Origin: Solen grandis
Taxonomy: Eukaryota > Mollusca > Bivalvia > Adapedonta > Solenidae
NCBI GenBank assembly: GCA_021229015.1
Contig: CM037782.1
Location: 36,688,912-36,752,911, forward strand
Direction of reading: 5' to 3'
Length of the DNA stretch: 64,000 nt
Position numbers and translations under genes: made by a program. Below the pieces are notes generated by a model, which saw nothing but the letters and a program-made list of their open reading frames with translations, made no database searches and was not told where the DNA came from. Below, piece after piece: positions 1 to 12,000 of this stretch; the first letter of the stretch is position 1, and each line of letters begins with the position of its first letter.

Positions 1-255
1 GGTAACTCTCTACTAAGATTGGTAAAATTATTCCGATCGGGAAAAAAACATGGCCACCAGGGGCGGGGCTAATTTGCCTTATATGTATATATTGTGATAT
101 CTTTAAACGACATCTCCTCTAAAACCGTTGAATGGAATTGGATTAAATTTAGCAGGGATGGTCCTTGGGTGAACCTTCACAAAAGTTGCTAAAATTATTC
201 TGATCCATATAAAAACATGGCCATCAGGGTGGGGTTTATTTGCCTTATATGTATA
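1..255 (+). repeat. Degenerate monomers of the AGCTCACCTGAGC-type element
   Basis: Two partial monomers carry the phrases 'accaagattg..taaaattattcc', 'catggccgccaggg' and 'ttgccttatatgtata', which recur at 17940-19130. The second monomer is cut at 255 by the LTR element that follows. No head hairpin is present in the window, so this is the internal core of an element that starts upstream. Confidence 0.7.
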
Positions 256-357
256 TGTCACAGGGTGAGAAAAATATGCAGCCTGACCTGGACTCGAACA
301 CGGGGCCTTTCGCTTACAGGCGAATGCTCTACCGACTGAGCTACCTGGCCGCTTACA
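256..357 (-). repeat. Complete 3' LTR of the TRIM, 102 bases
   Basis: It runs from TGTAAGC (357) to TGTGACA (256) on the minus strand. The A box TAGCTCAGTCGG lies at 343-332 and the B box-like GTTCGAGTCC at 299-290. The run TTTTT at 274-270 follows the tRNA-like part directly and could end a pol III transcript. The anticodon-loop region is one base shorter than in the other LTR. Confidence 0.8.
290..343 (-). promoter_or_regulatory. Putative pol III internal promoter (A and B boxes) inside the LTR
   Basis: The A box TAGCTCAGTCGG fits the tRNA consensus TRGCNNAGYNGG. The B box GTTCGAGTCC fits GTTCNANNC. The two are spaced about as in a tRNA gene. The acceptor stem is poorly paired, so I read this as a promoter module and not a working tRNA gene. 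Confidence 0.65.
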
Positions 358-362
358 TATGA

Positions 363-374
363 TTCTCCCCTTTT
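363..374 (-). other. Polypurine tract of the TRIM
   Basis: On the minus strand AAAAGGGGAGAA lies five bases before the TG that opens the 3' LTR. That is the expected place and composition for plus-strand priming in an LTR retrotransposon. Confidence 0.75.
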
Positions 375-494
375 GTGTTATCGGTACTGTGACGTTATAC
401 CCCTCCATTTTAAAATTTGTTCCAGAATTCTAGGAGTTAAGGGTAAATATAACCATGTGCAGGTGTCTTAGACATACCTAGCACTGATGCCACA

Positions 495-512
495 GCCCCA
501 CGTTGGGCGCCA
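495..512 (-). other. Primer binding site, tRNA-Lys type
   Basis: On the minus strand TGGCGCCCAACGTGGGGC begins two bases after the LTR end. All 18 bases match the primer site used with tRNA-Lys1,2 by several retroelements, as I recall it. This is the strongest single sign that the element replicates by LTR-type reverse transcription. Confidence 0.85.
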
Positions 513-514
513 AA

Positions 515-603
515 TGTCACAGGGTGAGAAAAATATGCAGCCTGACTGGGACTCGAATTCGGGGCCTTTCGCTTACAGGGCGAATGCTCTACTAACTGAG
601 CTA
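515..603 (-). repeat. 5' LTR of the TRIM, truncated at its outer end
   Basis: It matches the 3' LTR from TGTGACA (515) back to the A box (603-592, TAGCTCAGTTAG). The outermost ~14 bases are replaced by a TA-rich run. The B box at 558-549 reads ATTCGAGTCC, with a base changed from the usual GTTCGA. Confidence 0.75.
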
Positions 604-1059
604 TATATATAAAAAATAAAATATATAAATCTAGGTTTTATCATTATAAATTTAGTTTCAATACCATGATGCCTGTGATGGGGAAACCACCCATTTTTTT
701 TCAATGATCATGGATGGTTACATAGGGTGACCATGCGTCTGTAGATGGTAATTGATAGGTGTAATACACACATATAGTTAAACAAATCAAATTCTTTGCC
801 AATGACTGTCTGTGAAAGAGCTTCTTTAATTGACGATGTTTGATTACTATTTCCTCTCAATATTATCCTCATAGCCGAATATTTTATTGTCAGTACCTAG
901 GATGCTCAGTATTTAAAAAAGAAAAATAACCCCCAAAAAACTAACCTTCTGTTTTTATGAAAACTATTTTAACTAAATTTTAACTAATTAGATAAGCTCA
1001 GAAGAATGAAACTAGTATAGACCTATTTCAAGTAAAGTTAAGTTGAATATATTTTGCAG
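604..1059. other. AT-rich sequence upstream of the receptor exon
   Basis: I see no gene or recognisable repeat. It ends with 'tattttgcag' at 1050-1059, which looks like a 3' splice site. An untranslated first exon of the receptor gene therefore probably lies further upstream, perhaps outside the window. Confidence 0.5.
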
Positions 1060-1206
1060 ATTGCTTTACATTAATTTAAAGCACCATGGTGTGGAAAGAA
1101 TCATCAACAGCACTTGGAGACTTTTGCAAGCCAGCAAGATGTTCCAAATTACTGATGACAATGATGATGGTGATCAGCTTTTGGTCCTGCAGTGTTGAGC
1201 CTTTTG
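1060..1206 (+). CDS. Receptor exon 1 (coding from 1086): start codon and signal peptide
   Basis: The ATG at 1086 sits in a strong context, CACC ATG G. About 22 polar residues precede a hydrophobic core (LLMTMMMVISFW) that ends SCSVEP, a plausible signal-peptidase site. The exon ends before GTAAGA in phase 1. A 3' splice signal just before 1060 suggests that the first 26 bases are 5' UTR and that a non-coding exon lies upstream. Confidence 0.8.
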
Positions 1207-4200
1207 GTAAGATATATCCATATCAATGCTCCAGCTAGGATTTGAAAAGGGCTGGGTGGTGGTGCCTAAAAGGGTACTTTGAGGCACGTAGAGCCGCATT
1301 GGGGGAAGGTGTGTGGTGTGTGTCGGGGGGGGGCACACCCCAAGAAAATTGTTTAAGTTCAAACCCTTGAGAAGCCATCTCCTGCATTTTCAATTTCAGA
1401 CAAGAAATTTTGTTTTACAGCAGCTTTTGTACATTTCTTCCAGATTCAGAGAGTTATGTCGATAAGTGGTCCATTTATATGTTTTTAAACAGACATCATT
1501 TCAATATTTTTTATTTTTTTCCTCAAATTAAGATGTTAAAAAAGGCCTCTGCAAGAATGACTTATTTATGTGGAGATTTGAACAGTTGTTTGTATTTATT
1601 GGAAATATTTGTGCAAAGTTAAAAAAAAATAATCAAATTTGCATCAACATTCTTTGATTACAAATCTTCATTTCAAGTTATCAATAAAGGCAGTTAAATT
1701 GAATATAAATGATAAAGATTATGACAGTATGATAATGTGTCGATGCAGAATGCCAGATTTGAAATATTACAAATATTTATGTCAAATTAGGCTATCTTTT
1801 TCGTATTGAAAAACAGTCCCGTAGAATCAGCTTTTACTTTCACTTCGAAATCAACACGAGCCGTGAACATTATTACAGGGTTGTAGATTTGTGTTCACTT
1901 ATTTCCTCTACAATCATAAGCAATGGTAGCCATGATGACCTGTTGCTCAGAGCTGAACTTCCGGAGTTTTTGATTACCATGACAAGCGGCACATGCCGAT
2001 AAAAGGACATGGGCAATTTGCCGACAAAAGGGCAGGGGCAATATGCCGACAAAAGGGCACATGCTGGGCGTGACAAAAGGGCACCTTGGTGCCGCGCCCG
2101 GCTATTTAAGGCTAGCTTGGGCACTGCATATTATAGACAGACAACATCTTCTGAATAAGGAGTCAAAGGACTCTATACTGGCCAGGTCCAGAAATCCAGG
2201 TGGAGACTGTGATAATATTTAAAATAAAGAGTATTTCCATCAGATATTGCAGTATTTCCTTTCTCACAGCAGCTGATATGGAGGAGTCTGATGGACTAAA
2301 TAGCCTCACAATCTGAAAGCCCGTGACATATTTCAGGAGTTTTGAGACATAATGACTCCCATTAGTTTTTAACACTTTAAAAGAAGATTGGAGTCAAATA
2401 AAGATGGACATTTTTTCTTTGGATCAGACAGTTGCTTTCCTTTTCAGTTTTAGATATCTTATATACAAAGTGAGTAATTAAGGGAGGCCATTGTGGAGGA
2501 GTTTGTTCTGAGATATCATGAGTAGATCTATGAATCTGCCTATTTGCATGATTAATATCGGATTACTTCCATATTTTTACAAGCAAGGATATATCATAAT
2601 AAATCCACATGACAATTCATGTTTGTTTGGCAAGGTCTATTGTAACCAGATTTAAAAGTCACCACATAGATCTGTTTATTGCTGTGTTTGAATTCAGTCA
2701 GAACTGTAATATTAAAAGAAAAATATATACTATGGAGAATGTTTGTTAAATGTTAACCAAAATATCCATAGAGAAACATATCAGGTGATGCTTGTGCTCA
2801 AACTAGGTTACTATGGAAATATACAGTGCTACCTCCATTAATGATTATCCTATATAACAGTTCCCTTGCTTTTAACAGCAATATTTTTTATTTTTGCCAG
2901 TTTTATGTTCATAATTCACATTAAAATGTTTTTTTCCTCCAGTGGCTAATGACTGTCCATTATGTATTTACCTCCCAATGACATTTGCAGACCAATTAAT
3001 ATTTCCATTGTTTCCCCAAAACCCATATGAAACTATATAACCCATTCAAGTTCCCCTCAAATCCATCTGTCTCATTTTGTTCAGACTAAATCATGAAACC
3101 CCTTGCTAGCTTTTATTGAAACTATACAGAAATCAGCAATAAGAAACTTAGTTGTGTAATTTATTGGCTAGTAATGCTTTGATGTTTTGATGGATTTGCA
3201 GTCCCCTAATATTTGTTCTTAAGATCTGCACATTCGGATTATCTCCAAACCCCTTTACTGAGTGGAGAAGAAACTTTGCAGAAATAATTAATCTATAAGA
3301 AGCTTAATTATGCTTATTGTATACACATTGCAATCGGGTGAGTTTTGGCAGTGTTACGCTGCCCTCCCTCCCCATTGTCATAATTTTTTCAAGGCTAAAT
3401 TTTAACAAGAATTTCTCAAATACGTAATGTCTTAACCCTTTCCCTCATAGAGGATACCATGAAAAGACCTATGTGAACAGCATAAAACCAGATCAGCCTG
3501 CGAGTAACTCACAGGCTGATCAGGTTTTATGCTGTTCGCTGCAGCTCAGTGGTCTGGTAATGAGGATTTTACAATTAAATTTAGTAAGGTTTTCGTTTGG
3601 CTTTCTGCAGATCAGGCTTTATGTGGTACCTATTGATGAAAATGTTGGGAAAGGGTTAAATACATAATTTTTGTCCCCAACAAACCTTGTCTTATTGGCA
3701 CCTGTTGGTAGTGGTTAATCGAATGGGTCAAAATGTGAAGTCCATGACTGTATGATAAACATGTGTTAGAATACTGCAGACATTCACTGAATGACAGTCA
3801 TTAAATGCTTAGTGGTACCTGGAGTCTTGTACTGTTACATGTTGTCTGCCTAGACCCACAATAGTATATCATAGTCTAAAAATTACACACACAAAAACAG
3901 GCAATTAACAAAAGTTTATATCAGTTTATTTCAGACAGATGCAGTTTAAGTAATAGCATACAAATATGGACAGGTATATAATTCAGGTATATATAAACTT
4001 GATAGTTAGATACTTGATGTGAAGAAGAAGAAAAAACAAAAACTAAGATGGACATTAAAATGTAATTGGCATCAAAACATGATCAATAAAGCACATAGGA
4101 ATAAAAGAAACTAGAACCGCAAAGCGGCATCTTGGTTTTCGCTTTTAACTTGACTAGTAAGAGTACTGGTTTCAACTGCAGACATAATTGATTGATATTA

Positions 4201-6053
4201 ACTTTATTCGAATATTATTAACATATAAAAGTCAAATAGAAAGTTTGAAAAAAGAAGATACTTAATACAAAACAATCGTGTATTATATTACAAAGGGATA
4301 TCTCCTGACGTTATTTGATGATAACAGCCTGAATCGAATTTGATCGAGAGAGTGTGGTAAAAAAAAAGAAAATATAAAGTTTGAAGATAAGAAATGAAGT
4401 GCGATATTTTTTTCTTCTTTTTTAATATTCATGGGGGAAAAACTCAATATATAATAGGCTGATAACATTTGTTAACCTTCTTGCCCGAATTTAGGAAAGA
4501 ACACTGTGATTAAGTTTAAAAGTGATTGCTTAGAGAATGAACACGCAAGAAATTTGGATCTATTTTGAGCTGAAGAAAACGGCAATTATCTTTATATAAC
4601 CTTGACCAATGAAAATACTGTTTAATTTTTGATTTATGAGAATTTGTGTATCATAAAACTATACAACCACTGGAGAAAATGATGAAACTTGAACAAAGAG
4701 ACAAAAAAAAGACACACACTAAAAACTTATGTTTTTGAAATTGTAATTCATCCAATTAGTGACGTTTGCCGCATGCTGTTAACAAACAATACATACCCTT
4801 AACTCGCTTACCCAAATATTCTCTGTATATATGTTAAGCAAATTAATTAATGCAAATATAATTCAGATAACATACTGATTTACGATTTTTCGATAAAGGA
4901 TCAAACTTTGGACTGTTGTAAATTGATCAAATGAAGTCCGATCTTCAAAAACTAAACATCATTAGAACGATCTCTTCACGAACTAAAACTTTTGTTCATA
5001 TACTTTCTATAAAATATTTTTAGATTTGAAGATATTTTGTGCCGATAAAAATAACAATAATCGGTATTATAACCTTGACCTTTGCATATTTTCATCGTTA
5101 TTTACTATGAGTTTATTTGTATTATTTAAATGCATAAACAGTGAAAACATGATGAAGATTGAACAAAAAATAAAGTCAGGAACTGCAAAAAAGAGGAAAC
5201 ATACTGATTTACAATTGTTTGATAAAAGGATCAAAATTTGGACTGTGGTAATTTGATCAAATGAAGTCCAATCTTCAAAAACTAAACACCAATGGAAAGA
5301 TCTCTTCACAAACTAAAACTTTTGTTCATATACTTTCTATAAAATATTTTTAGATTTGGAGCTATTTTATGCCGATAAAAATAATAATAATTGGTATATG
5401 ACCTTGACCTTTGCATATTATGTTTGATTTTTTTTTCTATGAATTTATTTGTTTTATAAAAATGCATAAACAGTGAAATAATGATGAAGATTGAACAAAA
5501 AATAAAGTCAGGAGCTGCAAATAACCTTAAAAGTCAGGCTTTTAAAATGTTGATTTTTCGAAAATATTGGTTAAGTTTGACCGCATACTGTGGTCAAACC
5601 ATGTATTTGCCGAAATCGCCACCCCATATATTTTGTGCGTATATGTCTTGCAGATCATATGCAACAAACAAAATTCTTCTATCTCATCTCTGAATAAAAT
5701 GGGTAGGTTTTTGGTAGACCTACCCTTATTTCACAGTTTTTGCGAGATTCGAACTTTCAACCTCCTGTAGCACGAAAGTTTTATATACGCAAATTTTTGG
5801 AACCTATCATATTTTATTGGGCTATTTACAAGGAACATTATGCAAAAACCGCATTTGAATCGGACCTCAAATAATGGAGATATTGCTTATTAAACATTTT
5901 CATATAAAACGCCCCCTGGCAGGAAAATCAAAACAAAAATGAAGATTATCTCGACGTTAGGATCATCTTCAAGTACTTGGTTATTACTGATAAAAGTTTC
6001 ATAGATGTGGCTTTTCTCACCTCGGAGCTATGCCGTTCACAAAAAAGGGTAAG

Positions 6054-6085
<32 letters not shown>

Positions 6086-9000
6086 AACAGAAGAAGAACA
6101 ATAGGTTTTCGCAATGCGATGCGAAAACCTAAAAAGAAGAAACAACATTGACTATGTCTACTCAATGAATATTTCCCCCCCTTTTCTCTATATATCTATT
6201 TTTCAAATGGAGACTGATGGTAAGAACAGTATAGCAATAACAAGTAAATAGCATCCTTGTTTTCTCCCAAACTACTTATTTCTTATTTGACAGGTTTTCA
6301 GATGTTTCCAACACAAGATCTATTCATTGCTGCTGGAAACAAGCTTGAGATGAATTGCACTGCAAACCTCACCAGTACTCAGCATGAGATTGGAGCAGAC
6401 AAGTTGGATGTACATGATATTGATATTAAACCAAAAGGCTCTGGTTTGAACTTGCAACAGTGGCTGACATATTATTCAGCAACTAGAACTCTACAGCTTC
6501 TCATTCCAAGCACGACTGTAAATGATAGCAATACATATCAATGCTTCTATAAGGAAGAGAGAAAGGTCTTGAGGAAAGTTACCGTTAAAAGTGAGTGCAA
6601 TTCCTTATATATTTGTAATATTCCTTCTATTAACCCTACACCTTATATCTATGTGTTTGGACCCCTTAGTAAACAGGGCAGACCTAGACAAACAGGGTCT
6701 CCTTTGTTTGCTTATGCAACATTGTAGCTCAGATTCTTCAAAATCTTTGCTTCATAATTATGCCATTCAAATTTCAGTAAATTGATATTCATGAATATTA
6801 AGTCATAAATTTGAAATTGAATACTCATGACGTAAAGGGTTAAGCTTGATTGTACCTCTGATTAGGACAAAAAAGATAATAGAGAAAATTTAAAGTTCTG
6901 GTGGTGAACTTTTCATATTAAAAGCATCATGGATTTAGGAAGTTCAATCAAACTACAATTTTGTTGTCAAGTCACAGCATATTTGACAAAATTGAACATT
7001 ATTAGATACATAATATGTTTTATTAACTTTTATGAATATAATGGGTATATCTGCCACAGTATATATGCAGAGATGTGACTGGTCATGTGCCAGAGGTTTA
7101 CTCTGCTATTGATAGAATAAGATAACTATTATTTTTTTATTATATTAAGACAATTTTAGTCCCCTACCAGCAGAGGTGATTACCGGTATAGGTTTGCCCT
7201 CCGTCTGTCTGGAAATCTGGATCCCTCAATAACTAAAAAAACCCTTTAAGATAATATTATGAAACTTGGTATATGAATAGATGGCAGTATGGAGATTCTG
7301 CACGCCACTTTGTTTTTTTGTTTTTTTTTTCAGACCAAAATTCTGGTTGCTATGGTAATGTAAAAAATATGCACCTCACTGGTAGGGGACACATGTGTTG
7401 CGTGCAACACCAAATACTTGTTTTTTGTGATAAATATGTGATTTTTAATGATTTTTTAGACATTCCTGAGCCCAATCCAGCAGAATGCGTGTCATATAAC
7501 ATGAATAACTTGATTTGCTACTTTACACTGAAGAATGAAGACAACCTTGCTCCTTTCAATTGGAGTATGGCCTACAGAGGAAACATGTAAGTTGTTATCT
7601 GGTCAAGGTTTTTTTTCATAGTTTCTCATAAAGTCTTGTACTAGATGTATATAAGTGCCAATGAACAGTGAAGGGTTTAAATGAAGATTGGGATTGATTT
7701 TCGGGTCAACAGGGTCATGATTAAGGTCATTGAAACTAAGAATAGTTTTGCATCAAATAGGCTTTTGTGTCACCTGCTGTAAGCAGAGGTGACACAAAGA
7801 GAGTCACTTTTCCGTCATCTGTCTCTCCACCTGTCGGGCCATCTGTCTGTCCATCACACTTTTTCCATCATGCTTCAGCACATGTTCCAAAGAGCACTCC
7901 TGTTTCTGTTGAAAATCTCCTGTTAGAACTGAGAAACAGTAGAAATGAAATATATTTTTCATACTGGTAGGTAGATACCTTATGGTAAGAGGAAGATTGG
8001 GATTGATTTTTAGGTCAATAGGGTCATGGTCAAGTGACTGTAACTAAAATATAAGTTTAAAGTGTCAAACAGTTTGTTTCTGTCAAATATTTCCCTATAG
8101 AATTCAGATACATTTTTCATGACTTGGTAGTTATATACTTGAAGGGAAGAGAAAGATTTTGATTGAATTTCAGGTCATTATGATCAAGGTCTCTGTTACT
8201 TAAAATAATTAAGTGTCAAACAGATAGTTTCTGTCGAATGTCTCCTGTTAGAATTTAGGTACAGTTTTCATACTTGGTAGATAGATACTTAATTGGGAGA
8301 GGAATATTTGGATTTTCAGGTAAATAAGTCATGGTCAAGGTCACTGTTACTAAAATAAAAGTAGTTTTGTGTTACTTTGTAGGTAGATACCATTTGGAAG
8401 AGGAAGATTTGAATTGATATGCAGGTCAGTAGGGTCATGGTTAAGGTCACTGTTACTAAAAATATTTAGTGTCAGATAAGTAATTTCTGTAGAATATCTC
8501 CTGTTGGAGTTGACATACAGTTTTCCTGTTGATGGGGTTAAGGTCAATGTCACTGTTACTAAAAATAGATTTTTCATTTCAGTCAGATAACTTATTTTAG
8601 GATTGAGGTGATGAACAGTAAATAGATACCTCATGGGAAAGGGAAGATTGTGATTGATTTTCAGATCTATAGTGTCAAGGTCAAAGTCTCTGTACTAAAA
8701 TATTTTTTGAGTCCTTCAAAAAGGACAACTAAACACAAACCTATATTAAGTTGCAGTGCAGTCTTAATTCCTTGTACTGATGATGTCATCAATGAATAAT
8801 GACTTCATCAACATTCTAGAAGGAAATATACATATGTTCTTTAAACGACTCAAAAAAAGAAGAAAAAAAAAAGAAGAAGAAGAAAGATTTGTAATCATAA
8901 GCATTTGGGTGACAATATGTGTCAAAGACCTATAATAACGCTTAATAGGTCTTTGTATGTGTGATGTCATATATGTTTGCTTTTATGACAGGGTTGGAAA

Positions 9001-12000
9001 TAAACAGTAGTCTGGTTGCCTGGTTTCATGTCATTTGAGTGTTGTTGTTTTTTTAGCTCACTTGAGCAAACCTCAGGGTGAGCTTTTGTGATCATCCGTT
9101 GTGCGTCATGCATCAACATTTTCAACAATCTTCTCCTCTGAAACCACCAAATGGATTTTCATCAAATTTTGCCAAATACTTATATATATATACTTATGAT
9201 AGCCTAATGCAAATTCCTATTTTTTTTTCAATTCCATGAAAAACTCTGGTTGCCATGGCAACCAGAAGATAAAATCTTTAAAATGCCCTTTTTTCAGAAA
9301 TAAATAGACCTACAGATTTGATATTTGGTACATAGCATCAGCTCATGTTGCCTCAACATCAGAGCAAAATTTGTGCCAAATTTTGTTTAGAACAATATAG
9401 GGAATTCTTGAAAAATCTTCTCTTCTGAAACCACTTTATAGATTTTCACCAAATTTCACTAAAATGATACTTATGTAAGCTTGAGGCTAATTCCTAATTA
9501 TTATTGAATTTCATGAAGAACTTTGGTTGCCATGGCAACCAGAATACATAACTTGTGTTGTTGTGCGTCAACAATTTCAACAATCTTCAACTCTGAAAAT
9601 ACTAAATGGATTTTCATCAAATTTTACCAGAATGATACTTATGATAGCCAAATGCAAGTTCCTATTTTTTTTTCAATCCCATGAAAAACTCATGTTTCTA
9701 TGGCAACCAGAAGGGAAAATATTTAAAATGCTTTTTCTCAATAATATTTAGACCTACAGATTCGATATTTGGTAGATAGCTTCAGCTCATGTTGCCTAAA
9801 CATCAGTGCAAAATTTTTGCCCCCTGGGGTCACAATAGGCCACGCCCATGGTCGCACGCGGATTTTTATAAAGAACTATATAGAGAATTCTTGAAAAAAC
9901 TTCTCTTCCAAAACTAGTCAATTGATTTTCGCCATATTTAACTAAAATGATACTTATGTTAGCCTTAGGCTAATTCCTAATTTTTCTTAAATTTCATAAA
10001 GAACTTTGGTTGCCATGGCAACCAGAAAGCATAACTTCAAAATGCTTTTACTCAGAAACATAATTATAGACCTACAGATTTGATACTTGGTACATAGCAT
10101 CAGCTTCTGGTGCCTATACACTTAACAACAAATATGGTTGCATCAGGGTTTACATAAGGACACTCCTTGGACCACACACAGATAGGATCATGAAGAACTT
10201 TTGTTGCCATGGCAACCAGAATACATACTATAAAATGCCTTCTCTTAGAAATATACAGACCTACAGCTTTTATATTTGGTATATAGTATCCTCTTATGGT
10301 TTCTTTCTTCAGCAAACCAAATTCAGGTGAGCGATTTAGGACCATCTTGGCCTCCTTGTTTATGATGCGCCACAGTTGACATGTCTTCTTCACTAAGCAT
10401 CTCAGTTGATTTGCATTTTACACTATCAGTTTCATACTTTATAAAATCATATGCTAAGTGATAATCCTTTTATAACATGATGCTCTAATTGAAATAACTT
10501 TTGCAACTACTTGTAATTGTAGTATATAAGACCAGGCTCAAATTTCATCAACCATTCTTAGTGCTAAGTAATGTTTAAGTACCTGAGGGTGAATTTTGTC
10601 ATTCTCGTTTCTCTCATAAAAATGATTTAAGTTAGATCAGCTTGTTAGTAATTTGCATTTATGATAGTAAAGGATTAACCACACATATATTCAGATTGCA
10701 TGATAAATGATCTCATGGAATTATTGATGTTGCTGAGTTTTCTTGCCTATTTTTGAATGAGATGGATGTTAAAAATGAAGTAGTCTGTCTTGTTCCAGAG
10801 GGACAGATAGGCCTAAACACAATCAGAATTGACAAACATTGTTTCCTGAGTATCAGGTCTTTGTTCTCTTTCATATAGGTCAAGATAAGTGTTATCTTTA
10901 GCATGGGTCAAGTGTATGAATCATTGTTGTACATGACCTGTACTGTGTGTCTAACTTGATATTAAATGTGTAATGTCCTAATCATGTACTTGTTTCACAT
11001 TAAAATTTTAGTTTTCCTTATTTTTTCTTTTTATTCTTATTTTCCTGACAATTGTAGTTAGATCTAAATACTTGACAACAAATACTTATAGGTACTAAAA
11101 TAGTTTTTATAAATGTTAATATAATTGTAATTCCCTTTTCAACTCTTTTGTCTTAGTCAAGGTATTAACACCTTGTTTATATTCTATTCATTCATTAAAA
11201 TATGTGAGTTTATGAACATATGTTTTCCTATTTCAAGAATAACTATGTTAGAAATGTAGCTTGATATATAAAATCAAAATTTCATACTTTTTATTTAATA
11301 ATTACTGGTACCTTTTACCTCAAATATACCGATAGATGCTAATTAATGTTTTGGTTAACAGCAGACTCGAATCAGACGGCTGATCAAGGTCTCTGTTTGC
11401 TCAGATAATATAGTTGCCCAGATTATAAAGTCTACATGGTAACAATAACTTCATTGTCTCATTTACACATCAAAATTTTCATGGAATAACCCTTTCCCTC
11501 ATATAGACTCATTTTGACGCACTCAGTAGGTACCACATAAAGCCTGATCTGCAGAAAACCACAGTTAAAACCTAACAAATTTAATTACAAAATCCTCATT
11601 TCAAGACCACTGAGGAGCAGCGAACAGCATAAAACCTGATCAGCCTGCGAGTTACTCGCAGGCTGATCTGGTTTTATGCTGTTCGCATAGGTCTTTTCAT
11701 GGTTTCCTCTATGAGGGAAAGGGATGAATGCCTTGTTAAATCTTAGATACTGGTGTATGTCAGTATGTATTATTGATTTCTATGCTTATATAGAGAATTG
11801 TCCATGGCACATAGTCTCCAAATGACTGAAATATTGTCGGCAGGACATTAAACCATAACAAACTTGCCGACTATATGTGAATTTTTCATGAGTCCAAAAT
11901 CAACAGATTGTAAGTTGTAAATACAAGATTCCAATATTAAATTCACCAATATCATACTTCTCCGTATGATATACAGAATGCTTTATGGTGAATCAACTTG

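Larger units (their letters stand above)
256..603 (-). mobile_element. Miniature LTR retrotransposon (TRIM) with tRNA-like LTRs
   Basis: Read on the minus strand, a 5' LTR (603-515, its first ~14 bases lost) ends in TGTGACA. It is followed by TT and a primer binding site, then a 157-base non-coding interior, a polypurine tract, and a complete 3' LTR (357-256) that starts TGTAAGC and ends TGTGACA. LTRs begin TG and end CA. Each LTR of ~102 bases is mostly a tRNA-like sequence: A box, an anticodon-like stem with loop CCTGTAA in the 5' LTR, and a B box, then five Ts. There is room for no protein, so movement would need enzymes in trans. The left border interrupts a repeat monomer. The right border runs into an AT-rich stretch and no target duplication is visible there. 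A dimeric tRNA-derived SINE is the alternative, but it would not explain the PBS, PPT and TG..CA ends together. Confidence 0.82.

Noticed and set aside
256..357. A working tRNA gene
   Set aside because: A and B boxes are good but the acceptor stem does not pair and the anticodon loop is short. The unit is repeated as an LTR.
6591..6727. Continuation of the exon 2 frame
   Set aside because: GTGAGT at 6591 and the matching phase of exon 3 show that it is intron, partly a family 3 MITE.
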